Positions 49,551-59,922 of a DNA stretch of 64,000 nt are shown piece by piece; position 1 is the first letter of the stretch; each line of letters starts with the position of its first letter. This stretch comes from Clostridiales bacterium. Lineage in GTDB: Bacteria > Bacillota > Clostridia > Saccharofermentanales > Saccharofermentanaceae. Position numbers and translations under genes: made by a program. The stretch covers positions 1 through 64,000 of the forward strand of contig JAFZQI010000031.1 of NCBI GenBank assembly GCA_017620475.1, given 5' to 3'. The notes beneath the pieces were generated by a model. That model was not told the origin of the DNA. It did not search any database and saw only the letters and a list, made by a program, of their open reading frames with translations.

Positions 49551-52016
49551 AATGATGGATGCGCGGTTCTGGATGTTCTTGCAGACATCCTCGATAGTCC
49601 TTTGTCCGGCGAAGAATCCGGCGGCTTCTTCCAATACGATATCAAGTACATCTTTGTCGTAGGATTGAGAGGAAGAAACGCTCGAGATCAGAGTAGCCAA
49701 TTCGTCCGCCTGAGTCTGGGACAACTCGAGTATGAGACTCAGATCTCCGACCTTTTCCGGAGAGGCCTCCGCGTCTTTTCGGAGTTCTTCAATCATCTGA
49801 TTGTTGATTTCGATCTCCAAACCGCAGTTTTTCATAAAGGCGTTCCGGTTGACCGGGAAGGTGCCGGTGTTGAAACTAATGATGTGCTGAGTCTCCTCGC
49901 TAAGGAAATCGGAAATGAAGTCCCACGCCAGTTCCGGATTCGGTGAAGAGGTCGTGATCGACATAGACAGCTGCCCGCTGGCAGCCATGCTCGTGCCGGA
50001 AAGTGAAGGCACACCGGAGAAGATGATCTTGTCATCGTTATTGTGCTGGTACATCGCATAGAACTGCATATCGGACAGGGATACCGAACAGGATGCAACC
50101 ATGTCATCCAGGAAGAGAATGTCGTCGTTCAGAGCGAACCCTTCCATACTCCCGGGCATGTTGGCATTGGACAAGCCGCTGCTTTTGCCATACTTCTTGA
50201 CGGTTTCCAGTAACGCTTTGAATTCTTCCGATTCGAAGTTGACCGTCTTATTTTCGTTGTCAATGAAGTGAGACGACAGGGACAGCATCCAGGCGCGGAG
50301 TAGCTCATCACAGCTGTCGGAATGGAGGAGCTGCACGGTCTCGGGAAGGGCAGAGGCCATCTGGTCGAAGTCGGAGAAAGTCCAGTTTTCCTTGGCACCG
50401 CTGTACTTGCTGTTCACGGCGTATCCTTCGACGGTAAAGGTGAGCGGGATCGAGTACAGTTTTCCGTCGGTTTCGAAGGAACGGAAGATGTTGTCAAAGT
50501 AGTCTGCCCGATTGATACGGGTGTCTGCGTCAAGCATCGGATTCAGATCCAAAAGCATGGAGTCGTAATTGAACTGGGACATGTCGGAGAAACCCACGAG
50601 AATGTCCGGTCCGTTCCCACTGAGCATATCCATATTCAGGCGGTTCACACTATCGTTTAGCACTTTCCGGTAGTCTTCATCACTCATGGAAACCCCTGTC
50701 TCGGTCGAGTAGTCACAGATCTCGATCCTTGCGGTATTCTCCGTATCCAGATTATAGGCGATGACCTTCTCGACGAAGTCGGGATCCGTCGTCCCGGTCA
50801 CGCCCAGCTTGAGAACGGTCTTTCCGGCATGCGGATTCTTGTCGGCTTTGGTCAGCTTCACCACGGACCAGGAAGTCGCTCCGCCGGCTTTCATGTCCAT
50901 GGAAGTGCGGTCTTCCGTATCCATCAGCTTCATTTGGAAAAAGACCATCTCGTCTTCAGAACTGATCCGTCCGCCGAGCATGCTCAGATTCGAGGAGTTG
51001 ACATCCGTATCTTTCCAGGACATGACCTGCGTGGATGTGTTTGTGATCGGATCGTATTTATCGATACCGTTGACGTTGAGCATGAAACAGTCATTCTCGC
51101 CCTGGCTGACGAAGAAGATCTTATTATCGGTCTTGATGGGATCCCCGACAAGTTTTCCTTCCTTGGTGTCGATCTCCTGGAGATATGCTTCTTCACCATC
51201 TGCCGTGTATTTCGGCATCAGGGCATACCATTTGCCGCCACAGCAAAGAAGCGTTCCGTTGAGTTCAGAGTTAGTCTCCTGATTGATCAGTTTTCCTTCC
51301 GAATCGAGAAGGTAGAATTTTCCGGTGGAAGCTAGGAGGAAACCTCCGTTTTGGAGAACATAGATCCGCATATCCGTAAGGCTTTCCTTGATCTGCAGAT
51401 CCACATCGCGTACCTTCTCGCCTTCCGATGAAAGAATGAAAAGCTGCGGAACAGATGCGCACTCTTTCAGACTGAATTTGCTGGTTACCACCAGGATCTC
51501 TCCGTTTCCGTAGTCGTAGGCTTCACGGAACTCACAATCCGGGTCGAGCGGAATGCTCTTGACGGCATTTCCATCCATATCGAACAGCTGCAGGCTTCTC
51601 TCCTGGTACTGGTTATAGATATCGATATACCGGTCCATCTGGGCATCGTCATTGAGGTTCAGGCGGTCGATCTCCTTTTGCACCTCATCCGGAATTTTGT
51701 AACTGACGAATACCTCACCCAGGATCCGATCGCCTACCACGCACCGGGAAGAAATATCACTATACTGGATCTCTTTTCCCTCGGGCATATGGACCTTCAG
51801 CTCAGAGACCTTCACGTTATAGTAGGGATCGTCTTCTTTGATGACCTGTCCGGACTTGGTTTCCGATATTGTCTGCGATGTCTTCGATGCTCCGTTTGCG
51901 ATTTTTCCGTTGCTGTCTGTTTCCTGTGTCCCATTCTTCTTGCCGCAAGCGGTCATAGATAAAACCATTCCGGAAATAAGGAGAAGGGAGAGTAAAGTTC
52001 TTGCTGTTTTCTTCAT
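49536..52016 (-). CDS. giant solute-binding lipoprotein, probable beta-propeller plus SBP domain (paralogue 3)
   Basis: This 826-residue lipoprotein has lipobox MTAC (Cys24). It shares the mature start DDPYYNVKVSELKVHM and the C-terminal TIEDVCKNIQNRASIIVQER with the two paralogues at 20124 and 22682. Propeller-like strands include LQLFDMDGNAVKSIPL, LQNGGFLLASTGKFYLLD and LNVNGIDKYDPITN. The binding half has LNMDMLSGNGPDILVGFSDMSQF, KENWTFSDFDQMASAL and GTSMAASGQLSMSITTSS. GGAGGTC precedes the ATG at 52016. It stands alone on the minus strand with no permease. Confidence 0.82.
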   Translation of the reverse strand: MKKTARTLLSLLLISGMVLSMTACGKKNGTQETDSNGKIANGASKTSQTISETKSGQVIKEDDPYYNVKVSELKVHMPEGKEIQYSDISSRCVVGDRILGEVFVSYKIPDEVQKEIDRLNLNDDAQMDRYIDIYNQYQERSLQLFDMDGNAVKSIPLDPDCEFREAYDYGNGEILVVTSKFSLKECASVPQLFILSSEGEKVRDVDLQIKESLTDMRIYVLQNGGFLLASTGKFYLLDSEGKLINQETNSELNGTLLCCGGKWYALMPKYTADGEEAYLQEIDTKEGKLVGDPIKTDNKIFFVSQGENDCFMLNVNGIDKYDPITNTSTQVMSWKDTDVNSSNLSMLGGRISSEDEMVFFQMKLMDTEDRTSMDMKAGGATSWSVVKLTKADKNPHAGKTVLKLGVTGTTDPDFVEKVIAYNLDTENTARIEICDYSTETGVSMSDEDYRKVLNDSVNRLNMDMLSGNGPDILVGFSDMSQFNYDSMLLDLNPMLDADTRINRADYFDNIFRSFETDGKLYSIPLTFTVEGYAVNSKYSGAKENWTFSDFDQMASALPETVQLLHSDSCDELLRAWMLSLSSHFIDNENKTVNFESEEFKALLETVKKYGKSSGLSNANMPGSMEGFALNDDILFLDDMVASCSVSLSDMQFYAMYQHNNDDKIIFSGVPSLSGTSMAASGQLSMSITTSSPNPELAWDFISDFLSEETQHIISFNTGTFPVNRNAFMKNCGLEIEINNQMIEELRKDAEASPEKVGDLSLILELSQTQADELATLISSVSSSQSYDKDVLDIVLEEAAGFFAGQRTIEDVCKNIQNRASIIVQER

Positions 52017-52133
52017 AGTTGACCTCCGATGATGTCAGGTTAGGTTTCTACTGTTGTTAAGATCATTTTATGTTTGAAGAATGACTTCGAAATGACGGGA
52101 AGGTGAGTGAATCGTAATAATGGGCAGACGGCA

Positions 52134-52142
52134 TGTTATAAT
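52134..52142 (+). promoter_or_regulatory. extended -10 promoter of the LUD/hydF pair
   Basis: TGTTATAAT at 52134-52142 matches the extended -10 consensus, 41 bp before the chosen LUD start. Confidence 0.55.
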
Positions 52143-52182
52143 GCTTTTATAGGGGAAATATATAGGAATGAGGGATAGATTA

Positions 52183-52812
52183 ATGGAAGAGATGACTTAT
52201 AAACGCAATGAATTACTGGCGAATAAGGTGATCGAGGGACTTCGCTCCCGGAACATGGAAGGCATTTTAGCGGCAAGTAAAGAAGATGCCTTGGCAAAAG
52301 CACTGTCCCTTATTCCGGAGGGCAGTTCGATTTCCATGGGCGGATCCATGAGCGTGCACGCCATCGGATTGGCCTCGGCACTCAAAGAAGGAAATTACAA
52401 CTTTATCGACCGTGATGCATATGAGAATAAGCGGGAAGCGATGCTCCTTGCCTACGATGCAGACTTTTTTCTCAGCAGTGTGAACTCTATGACGGAAGAC
52501 GGTGTACTGGTCAATATCGACGGGAATTCCAACCGTGTTTCCGCCATCGCTCAGGGACCGAAACATGTACTCTTTATCGTGGGCATGAATAAGGTATGTA
52601 AAGACATCGACCATGCCATGAAAAGAGCCCGGAATGTGGCGGCGCCCATCAACGCCCAGAGATTCGGGCTGAATACTCCCTGTACCAAGACCGGAAGCTG
52701 TTTCAACTGCAAGTCAGCGGATACGATCTGCTGCCAGTTCCTGATTACGAGATACTCCCGCCACGCAGGACGCATCACCGTGATATTGGTCAATGAGGAT
52801 CTGGGATATTGA
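52183..52812 (+). CDS. LUD-domain protein (LutC/YkgG-like)
   Basis: This 209-residue protein is of the lactate utilisation (LUD) domain family. Conserved segments are NKVIEGLRSRNMEGI, IPEGSSISMGGSMSVHAIGL, FIDRDAYENKREAM, DFFLSSVNSMTEDGVLVNIDGNSNRVSAI and a Cys-rich end CTKTGSCFNCKSADTICC. The last part differs from LutC and resembles the DUF1121-type LUD proteins of anaerobes. Its activity is unknown. The start at 52183 has AGGGA 7 nt upstream; an ATG at 52168 is possible (GGGGA 11 nt upstream) and would add five residues. It ends 16 bp before hydF. Confidence 0.82.
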   Translation: MEEMTYKRNELLANKVIEGLRSRNMEGILAASKEDALAKALSLIPEGSSISMGGSMSVHAIGLASALKEGNYNFIDRDAYENKREAMLLAYDADFFLSSVNSMTEDGVLVNIDGNSNRVSAIAQGPKHVLFIVGMNKVCKDIDHAMKRARNVAAPINAQRFGLNTPCTKTGSCFNCKSADTICCQFLITRYSRHAGRITVILVNEDLGY

Positions 52813-52828
52813 TCGGGAGGACGATAAC

Positions 52829-54049
52829 ATGGATCTTTCTTCTACACCAAGAGGCGAACGCATTTACATCGGTTTTTTCGGCATGAGAAATGCCGGTAAA
52901 TCCAGCGTGGTCAATGCTTTTACCAATCAGAACATCGCAATCGTTTCCGATGTGAAGGGAACGACTACCGATCCGGTCTATAAGGCAATGGAGCTCCTTC
53001 CTCTGGGCCCTGTCATGATCGTCGATACGCCCGGTATGGACGATGAGGGGGACCTAGGTATCCTTCGTATTGAGAAGTGTAAGGAAGTCATGGCGAAGGT
53101 GGATATCGCGATCCATGTCGTCGATGGAACGATCGGCATGACCGATGGTGACCGTGTCCTCAAGAAGATGTTTGAAGAAAGAAATCTTCCTTACATCACG
53201 GTATATAACAAACTCGATCTGGTGCAGCAGCGCATCGGTAAAGGCCGCACCAGGGAAGTCGCGCAGGACAGTATCTGGGTGTCGGCTTCGGATAAGATCA
53301 ACATTAACGATCTGAAGGAAATGGTGGCGCATCTGGTGGTGGATCCCAGCAGCGGACGAAAGATCATTGCCGATCTGATCAATGAAGGCGACATTGTAGT
53401 ACTGGTTACGCCGATCGATGAGTCGGCACCGAAAGGGCGACTGATCCTTCCGCAGCAGCAGACGCTGCGGGATATCCTTGATGCCGGTGCAGTGGGTATC
53501 GTGACGCAGGTGCCACAGATCCCTTCTGTGCTTGCTTCTCTGAAAGATGCGCCAAGGCTTGTGGTGACGGACAGTCAGGCCTTTAAAGAAGTCAATGCAT
53601 TAGTACCGCAGGAGATCCCGCTGACCTCGTTCTCGTTGCTTTTCGCGCGGTATAAGGGCGATCTGGGTGAGGCGATATTGTCGGCCAAATATCTGGATAC
53701 ACTTCCTGACGGAGCGAAGATCTTGATTTCCGAGGGCTGTACACATCACCGTCAGTGTAACGATATCGGAACGGTAAAACTTCCGAAGATGATTGAGAAG
53801 ACAACAGGGAAGGATTTCCACTTCGAGTGGAGTTCCGGAGATTCTTTCCCGGATGATCTTTCCACATTTGATCTGGTGATTCATTGCGGCGGCTGCATGC
53901 TGAATCCGAGAGAGATGATGCACCGCATCCGCGTTTGCCAGAGTGCCGGTGTTCCGATCACGAATTATGGCGTGATCCTGGCGCATATGCAGGGCATTCT
54001 TCCACGCGTATCCGCGCCGCTCCTTTCGAAAAAAGGATTGGGAGAATAG
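52829..54049 (+). CDS. hydF: [FeFe]-hydrogenase H-cluster maturation GTPase HydF
   Basis: This 406-residue protein is the scaffold that assembles and delivers the two-iron subcluster. An N-terminal TrmE/Era-like GTPase domain has GMRNAGKSS (18-26), DTPGMDD and NKLD. The C-terminal cluster ligands are EGCTHHRQC and HCGGCM (the CxH ... CxxC pattern). GGGAGG lies 8 nt before the ATG at 52829. The partner maturases HydE and HydG and the hydrogenase are not in this window. Confidence 0.95.
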   Translation: MDLSSTPRGERIYIGFFGMRNAGKSSVVNAFTNQNIAIVSDVKGTTTDPVYKAMELLPLGPVMIVDTPGMDDEGDLGILRIEKCKEVMAKVDIAIHVVDGTIGMTDGDRVLKKMFEERNLPYITVYNKLDLVQQRIGKGRTREVAQDSIWVSASDKININDLKEMVAHLVVDPSSGRKIIADLINEGDIVVLVTPIDESAPKGRLILPQQQTLRDILDAGAVGIVTQVPQIPSVLASLKDAPRLVVTDSQAFKEVNALVPQEIPLTSFSLLFARYKGDLGEAILSAKYLDTLPDGAKILISEGCTHHRQCNDIGTVKLPKMIEKTTGKDFHFEWSSGDSFPDDLSTFDLVIHCGGCMLNPREMMHRIRVCQSAGVPITNYGVILAHMQGILPRVSAPLLSKKGLGE

Positions 54050-54099
54050 CCACAAAAATGGCCAAAAACAGTCGCGAATTGAAGGACCGTATTGCGGAA

Positions 54100-54807
54100 T
54101 TATCCTGCAGTATCTCCGGCTCCGTCTTCTTCGCCCCAGAGTTCGCGCTCTCTTGCCTGGCGTTCGCGGATGGTCTTCTCGATCATCATGTCTTTAACCT
54201 TCATTAGGCGAGTAGTGGCAGAGCGCTCGCTCTCGTCGAGTTTCATGGTGATGTAGCGGATCTTCTCTTCGTAGTCCGGGATCATGACATGCTCGAGGGC
54301 GTTAACACGGCGGCGTGTCTTCTCGATCTCGGAAGCCATAAGCTGGCACTTCTTCTCGATCTCAGCAAGTGCGATAAGATCCGGCATAATGTCCGAAAGA
54401 GCAAGGATCGCATCGTCCAGGTCGATCGGGGTGAAAGAGTAACCGTAGGAATAGATATCGCCTTCGTCAGCCGTCTTGTACTGGGCCTTAAATACCGGCA
54501 CTTTGACGCTCATGACATTCTTCTCCGATACTTCCAAAGACATGCTCTGCTTGTGATACATCATGGCTACGGAAATGGCCTGATTGGACATAAGGGATCT
54601 GGCGATGGACATGTGCTGGTTGGCAACCTCGAGTTTGGCTTCGACCTCTCGGCGGATGCGCTTGTTCTCACGTACGGCTTCGAGGAACTGTCGCATGAGT
54701 TCATCACGCTTGTCCTTCAGAAGCTTATGTCCGCGACGCGCAGTAACAAGACGCTTCTTCAAGCGCGTCAGTTCCATTCTGGTCGGATTTACATTCGCAG
54801 TTGCCAT
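54100..54807 (-). CDS. ntpD: V-type ATP synthase subunit D
   Basis: This 235-residue central-stalk subunit starts with NPTRMELTRLKKRL, the family signature, and forms the usual two long helices. The C-terminal end is acidic (REQARERELWGEEDGAGD in rough outline). It is the last gene of the leftward operon and has an AAAGGA site. It begins 14 bp after subunit B. Confidence 0.95.
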   Translation of the reverse strand: MATANVNPTRMELTRLKKRLVTARRGHKLLKDKRDELMRQFLEAVRENKRIRREVEAKLEVANQHMSIARSLMSNQAISVAMMYHKQSMSLEVSEKNVMSVKVPVFKAQYKTADEGDIYSYGYSFTPIDLDDAILALSDIMPDLIALAEIEKKCQLMASEIEKTRRRVNALEHVMIPDYEEKIRYITMKLDESERSATTRLMKVKDMMIEKTIRERQARERELWGEEDGAGDTAG

Positions 54808-54821
54808 TATCCTTTACGTCC

Positions 54822-56198
54822 TTACTTCTTCTCGTCGTAATACTTATCGAGGAGCTTGTCGCTGATACGCTTATGCTCCGATCTCGGCAGGATCCTAAGG
54901 AGTTTCCAGCCGAGGTCAAGTGTCTCTTCTACGGAACGGTCCTGATTGAAGCCCTGGGATACATATTCTTTCTCGAATGCATCCGCGAACTTCGCATAGA
55001 GCTTATCCATATCGGTAAGAGCCGCTTCACCCAGGATAACCATGAGTTCCTTGGCTTCCTTACCACGGGCATAAGCCGAGAAGAGCTGGTTCATGGTGTT
55101 ACTGTGGTCTTCACGTGTCTTGCCTTCACCGATACCCTTATCCTTAAGACGGGACAGAGACGGCAGAACGTCTACCGGCGGCATAATGCCTTTTCTGTAA
55201 AGCTCACGGGAGAGGATGATCTGTCCCTCGGTGATGTAACCGGTAAGGTCAGGGATCGGGTGGGTCTTATCGTCCTCAGGCATGGTCAGGATCGGGATCA
55301 TGGTGATGGATCCGTTCTTGCCCTTCTGGCGGCCGGCTCTTTCGTACAGGGAGGCCAGGTCGGTGTACATGTAACCCGGATAACCACGGCGGCCCGGAAC
55401 TTCCTTACGTGCGGCGGAAACCTCACGGAGAGCGTCCGCGTAGTTCGTGATATCCGTCAGGATAACCAGAACGTGCATGTCCAGGTCAAAAGCCAGATAC
55501 TCGGCAGCAGTCAGCGCCATACGCGGAGTTGCGATACGCTCAACGGCCGGGTCGTTGGCCAGGTTGATAAAGAGTACGGTACGATCGATAGCGCCGGTCT
55601 CTTTGAAGCTGTCCATGAAAAAGTTGGCTTCCTCGAAGGTGATACCGATAGCGGCAAATACTACGGCGAACTTCTCATCGGTGCCGCGGACCTTTGCCTG
55701 ACGGGCGATCTGCGCAGCGAGGTTCGCGTGCGGAAGACCGGAAGCGGAGAAGATAGGGAGCTTCTGTCCACGTACGAGAGTGTTAAGACCATCGATGGCG
55801 GAAACGCCGGTCTGAATAAACTCGTTCGGGAAGTTTCTGGCGGCCGGGTTCATCGGAAGACCGTTTACGTCGAGTCTCTTGTCCGGGATGATCTCCGGAC
55901 CGTCATCGATCGGGCGGCCCAGACCGTCAAATACGCGGCCCAGCATGTCCTTACTTACCGGAAGCTCCATCTGCTTTCCGGAGAATCTTACCTTACTGTC
56001 CGCCAGGTTGATGCCGGCGCCACTCTCAAAGAGCTGTACCAGAGCATTGCTGCCATCGATCTCCAGAACACGGCAGCGGCGCTTCTCGCCGTTCGCAAGT
56101 TCGATCTCACCGAGCTCGTTATAGCTGACATCCGTGACACCACGGACCATCATAAGCGGGCCCGCTACTTCCGATATGGTGCGGTATTCTTTAGCCAT
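54822..56198 (-). CDS. ntpB: V-type ATP synthase subunit B
   Basis: This 458-residue non-catalytic nucleotide-binding subunit shows [34 protein letters not shown], the degenerate P-loop region [19 protein letters not shown] and [27 protein letters not shown] precedes the ATG. It follows subunit A by 3 bp. Confidence 0.97.
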   Translation of the reverse strand: MAKEYRTISEVAGPLMMVRGVTDVSYNELGEIELANGEKRRCRVLEIDGSNALVQLFESGAGINLADSKVRFSGKQMELPVSKDMLGRVFDGLGRPIDDGPEIIPDKRLDVNGLPMNPAARNFPNEFIQTGVSAIDGLNTLVRGQKLPIFSASGLPHANLAAQIARQAKVRGTDEKFAVVFAAIGITFEEANFFMDSFKETGAIDRTVLFINLANDPAVERIATPRMALTAAEYLAFDLDMHVLVILTDITNYADALREVSAARKEVPGRRGYPGYMYTDLASLYERAGRQKGKNGSITMIPILTMPEDDKTHPIPDLTGYITEGQIILSRELYRKGIMPPVDVLPSLSRLKDKGIGEGKTREDHSNTMNQLFSAYARGKEAKELMVILGEAALTDMDKLYAKFADAFEKEYVSQGFNQDRSVEETLDLGWKLLRILPRSEHKRISDKLLDKYYDEKK

Positions 56199-56201
56199 GT
56201 C

Positions 56202-57968
56202 TTAGTCCTCCTTGTTCAGCAGCTCGGAAAGTTCAAATGCCAGCTGGGCGCCAACGGAGACATACTCATTCTCCGCTTCTTCCTCAGTGCAGTACTTGAA
56301 ACGTCCGATCTTCTCACGGACAGGAAGGGCGACCAGCGCCTCGATGTCCGCGCCCATCTCCAGGGAGCTTGCTGCTTTGTCGTAATAATCCAGGATCAGC
56401 TTCATCATGTAATCCTGCTTCTTAAGCGATGTATGTGTATCGACTTCGTGGAAAGCCAGCTGATGCAGGAAGTCCTCACGGATCGATCTGGCCACTTCCA
56501 TCTTCAGACGGTCAGTCGCGGACAGGGCATCCATACCGACGAGCTTCACGATTTCTTCGAGCTCGGCTTCTTCCTGAAGGATCAGCATCATTCTGGCACG
56601 GTTATTGTTCCATTCTGGAGAGACGTTCTCGTCAAACCAGGAAGCCAGAGAATCGGTATAAAGCGAATAACTGGTCAGCCAGTTGATAGCCGGGAAGTGA
56701 CGCTTATAAGCAAGACCGGCATCAAGTCCCCAGAATACCTTTACGATACGAAGTGTCGCCTGAGAGACCGGTTCGGAAATATCACCACCCGGAGGAGATA
56801 CGGCACCGATGGCGGAGAGGGAACCTTCGAGGCCCTCGCTGCCCAGTACGGTCACGCGGCCGGCACGCTCATAGAACTGCGCCAGACGGGAACCGAGGTA
56901 TGCCGGGTAACCTTCTTCACCGGGCATCTCTTCGAGACGTCCGGACATCTCACGGAGAGCCTCCGCCCAACGGGAGGTGGAGTCAGCCATGAGGGCTACG
57001 GAGTAACCCATGTCACGGAAATATTCGGCAATGGTGATACCGGTATAAATGGAAGCCTCACGGGCGGCAACCGGCATATCCGAGGTATTCGCGATGAGCA
57101 CGGTACGCTTCATCAAGCTCTCGCCGGTATACGGGTCGATGAGTTCCGGGAACTCGTTAAGAACGTCGGTCATCTCGTTACCACGCTCACCGCAGCCGAT
57201 ATAAACAACGATATCTGCCTGAGCCCACTTCGCGAGCTGGTGCTGGGTGACGGTTTTTCCTGATCCGAAAGGACCCGGGATCGCGGCCACACCGCCCTTG
57301 GCGATCGGGAACATACAGTCGATCACTCGCTGGCCGGTAACCAGCGGCATGGTCGGTGCATGCTTCTTTACATACGGACGACCCTTACGGACCGGCCAGC
57401 GCTGATAGAGCATCAGGTCGATCTCTTCACCCTTATCGGTCTTGAGTTTTCCGACGGGCTGCTCGAGTTTATATTCGCCGCTCTTGATGGAAACGATCGT
57501 GCCGTTTACTCCCGGAGGTACCAGGATCTTATGCTTAACGGTCTCGGTCTCCTGAACGATACCGATCGTGTCGCCTTCCACCACAGTATCGCCATCCTTC
57601 TTGACGGCTTCAAACTTCCAGACCGCTTCACGCGAAAGGGAAGGCACTTCGATACCACGGGAGAGGTTATTACCGATCTTCTCCATGATGGATTCCAAAG
57701 GACGCTGGATACCATCGAAGATACCGCCGATCAAACCCGGCCCCAGTTCAACGGAAAGCGGAGCACCGGTAGATTCGACCGGCTCGCCGGCCTTAAGTCC
57801 GGCCGTCTCCTCGTAGACCTGGATCGAAGCACGGTCGCCGTGCATCTCGATGATCTCGCCGATGAGACGCTCGTTACTTACACGCACCACGTCAAAGAGG
57901 TTCGCATCACGCATTCCTTCTGCAATTACCAGTGGTCCGGAGACCTTCACGATGGATCCATTGCTCAT
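56202..57968 (-). CDS. ntpA: V-type ATP synthase catalytic subunit A
   Basis: This 588-residue catalytic subunit has Walker A GPFGSGKT at 232-239, [13 protein letters not shown], the non-homologous insert expected of V-type A subunits, and [35 protein letters not shown] lies 10 nt before the start at 57968. A very long open frame on the opposite strand across subunits A and B is a coding shadow. Confidence 0.97.
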   Translation of the reverse strand: MSNGSIVKVSGPLVIAEGMRDANLFDVVRVSNERLIGEIIEMHGDRASIQVYEETAGLKAGEPVESTGAPLSVELGPGLIGGIFDGIQRPLESIMEKIGNNLSRGIEVPSLSREAVWKFEAVKKDGDTVVEGDTIGIVQETETVKHKILVPPGVNGTIVSIKSGEYKLEQPVGKLKTDKGEEIDLMLYQRWPVRKGRPYVKKHAPTMPLVTGQRVIDCMFPIAKGGVAAIPGPFGSGKTVTQHQLAKWAQADIVVYIGCGERGNEMTDVLNEFPELIDPYTGESLMKRTVLIANTSDMPVAAREASIYTGITIAEYFRDMGYSVALMADSTSRWAEALREMSGRLEEMPGEEGYPAYLGSRLAQFYERAGRVTVLGSEGLEGSLSAIGAVSPPGGDISEPVSQATLRIVKVFWGLDAGLAYKRHFPAINWLTSYSLYTDSLASWFDENVSPEWNNNRARMMLILQEEAELEEIVKLVGMDALSATDRLKMEVARSIREDFLHQLAFHEVDTHTSLKKQDYMMKLILDYYDKAASSLEMGADIEALVALPVREKIGRFKYCTEEEAENEYVSVGAQLAFELSELLNKED

Positions 57969-57991
57969 TTTGATTACGCTCCTTTAATGTG

Positions 57992-58309
57992 TTACTGTTC
58001 TTTCAAAATATCGCTTCCGACTGCGCGCTCCACGGATTTGGAGATCGCCTTCATGCCCATGCCTTCGTTGCCGGTAACACCCGGGATCGGAAGGATGACA
58101 GGAAGCGGACGGTCGCTGTATTTATCGATTTCATCTTCCAGTTTCTTGGCCAGGGACTCGGTGATCAGGATCACGGCGTAGTCGCCTTCTGCCAGATTAT
58201 GTAATGTGGTCGCCGGATTATCCATACGGTCGAGAGGGAAAATATCCAGACCGATGGAAGCGAAGCCGTAAATGCTGTCCCGGTCGCCCATGGCGGCAAT
58301 TTTATTCAT
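57992..58309 (-). CDS. ntpG: V-type ATP synthase subunit F
   Basis: This 105-residue central-stalk subunit has MGDRDSIYGFASIGLDIF and DYAVILITESLAKKL, followed by PVILPIPGVTG. Its first codons overlap the end of subunit C by 8 bp. Named ntpG in Enterococcus hirae. Confidence 0.92.
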   Translation of the reverse strand: MNKIAAMGDRDSIYGFASIGLDIFPLDRMDNPATTLHNLAEGDYAVILITESLAKKLEDEIDKYSDRPLPVILPIPGVTGNEGMGMKAISKSVERAVGSDILKEQ

Positions 58310-59288
58310 ACAGCCTCCTTAATCTTCCTGCGACGGCGTCCAGCGGCAGGTTGTTCTGCTTGGCCGCCAGGATAATACGAATATTTCTGATTTCCGCTTC
58401 TTTTCCGAGATAGAAACCGATAAGCGGTTCCGGTCCGAGAGGACTGTTCTTCGTCGGAAGAAGCAGGGAGAGCATCTGGTCATCTACCCATTTTTCGAAT
58501 TCCGCCGGGGAGGAGGACAAATATTTCGTCCCCGAACTATAGGACGTCGTGGACAGGTAGCCCATCAGTTCTTCCATAGGTTTTTCCGCTTCCGCACAGG
58601 CGACGAGTTTTTCTTTACTGATCGTCTTATTGCCGTCGGACAGTGCTTTTACCAAGAAAGAACTGTCCTTACCGGTCTTGATTGCACGGAATGCGGTCTT
58701 GATATTGCAGGTTGCGGTATAGATCTCCATCTCGTTGATAAGAAGTTCCACACCGGAAGACTCCGCCTCGGAGGTGATGTCTTCGAGACATTTCCGGTCG
58801 ACCAGAACGTCTGCCATCTGTCCGTCTCCTGTCCGTACCAGAAGATCGTAGACCTCCTGACCGAGAGAGGAAAAAGGCTTGGGGAGCCGGTCGAATGCGT
58901 GGTTTTCGATGGCATCCTTCATGAGCGGGATATCGATAGAAGAAGGCTTAATGAATTCCTGATCGACTTCAAAATCCGAAAGCAGACACTTGATGCCGGC
59001 CTTGAGATTGTGGAAGTCATTACGAAGGATCAAAGCACGGAAGATCCTGGGATCCGGTGCGGAAGCAAGTACCCAGGCCCAGGCACGTGACAGTTCCAGA
59101 TCCAGGATCTTCCCACTGTCTCTCGTATCATCGGGCATGGTCCAGCCGTGTTCCTGTAGCACCGCTACGACCGCCTCATAAGAGGGGGCCGCCAGCATCT
59201 TGTCCAGATCGGATTTCCGGAAGAAATTCTTCTCATAGACATGTGCACCGGAAACGGCGTATGCGTATTTCGAAATACTTGGTCCCAT
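58302..59288 (-). CDS. ntpC: V-type ATP synthase subunit C
   Basis: This is a 328-residue, helix-rich subunit that links the central stalk to the membrane ring. It begins YAYAVSGAHVYEKNFFRKSDLDKML and ends EIRNIRIILAAKQNNLPLDAVAGRLRRLYE, both as in V-type subunit C. It lies between E and F, as in the Enterococcus order. Confidence 0.93.
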   Translation of the reverse strand: MGPSISKYAYAVSGAHVYEKNFFRKSDLDKMLAAPSYEAVVAVLQEHGWTMPDDTRDSGKILDLELSRAWAWVLASAPDPRIFRALILRNDFHNLKAGIKCLLSDFEVDQEFIKPSSIDIPLMKDAIENHAFDRLPKPFSSLGQEVYDLLVRTGDGQMADVLVDRKCLEDITSEAESSGVELLINEMEIYTATCNIKTAFRAIKTGKDSSFLVKALSDGNKTISKEKLVACAEAEKPMEELMGYLSTTSYSSGTKYLSSSPAEFEKWVDDQMLSLLLPTKNSPLGPEPLIGFYLGKEAEIRNIRIILAAKQNNLPLDAVAGRLRRLYE

Positions 59289-59311
59289 GAACCTTCAATA
59301 GTCCTTTCTTC

Positions 59312-59902
59312 TTATTTCTTCGCGAAAAGCACCCGGTTGATCTCGTCGCGCATATCACTTCCGCGATCGTTGATCAGGGCTTCCAGTGTGCCGTTATATT
59401 CGCAGTCTCCGCAGATCAGGATGCACCCGGTATCGAAATCTCCGGGCTTATCTGACAGCGTGATCGTAGAACCGGTCTTCTCTGACAGTTCCGAAAGGAA
59501 AGACGCCGGAAGGCCTTCTTTATCCTTCGCACTCAAGATCAGTTCGCCATCTTCGCCTTCGCTGTTTCTGATCACGAAGTCACGTATCATGGAAAGGCGC
59601 TCTTCTTTCGGAAGATTGCCGATGCGCTTTTTGGCTTCTTCGACGATCTCATCGATCATGGCAACGCGTTCCTGAAGCAGGCGCCGCTGCGACTTGGTAT
59701 TCTGCGTCGCACGGTTCTGCTTGGACTGCGCTTCAATGACCGTCTGCGCGTCAGATAGCATCTTGGCCTCTTCTTCTTTGGCCTGTTCCGCCTTCTTCGC
59801 AATCAGTTTGCCGGCATCTTCTTCGGCCCTGGACACACGGGCATCTGCACTTTCACGTGCATCTTTCAGGATCCGGTCGATGATGGAATCTATTCCTGCC
59901 AT
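59312..59902 (-). CDS. ntpE: V-type ATP synthase subunit E
   Basis: This 196-residue peripheral-stalk subunit has an N-terminal long Ala/Glu/Lys coiled coil (about 1-100) and a C-terminal globular part with LILSAKDKEGLP and GCILICGDCEYNGTLEALI. AAGGAG precedes the ATG. Confidence 0.92.
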   Translation of the reverse strand: MAGIDSIIDRILKDARESADARVSRAEEDAGKLIAKKAEQAKEEEAKMLSDAQTVIEAQSKQNRATQNTKSQRRLLQERVAMIDEIVEEAKKRIGNLPKEERLSMIRDFVIRNSEGEDGELILSAKDKEGLPASFLSELSEKTGSTITLSDKPGDFDTGCILICGDCEYNGTLEALINDRGSDMRDEINRVLFAKK

Positions 59903-59922
59903 ATCTGCTCCTTCATTCTTTA

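Noticed and set aside
54801..57263. An 820-codon open frame on the plus strand opposite V-ATPase subunits B and A
   Set aside because: It is exactly antisense to two highly conserved genes, has no family resemblance or ribosome-binding site, and arises from biased codons.
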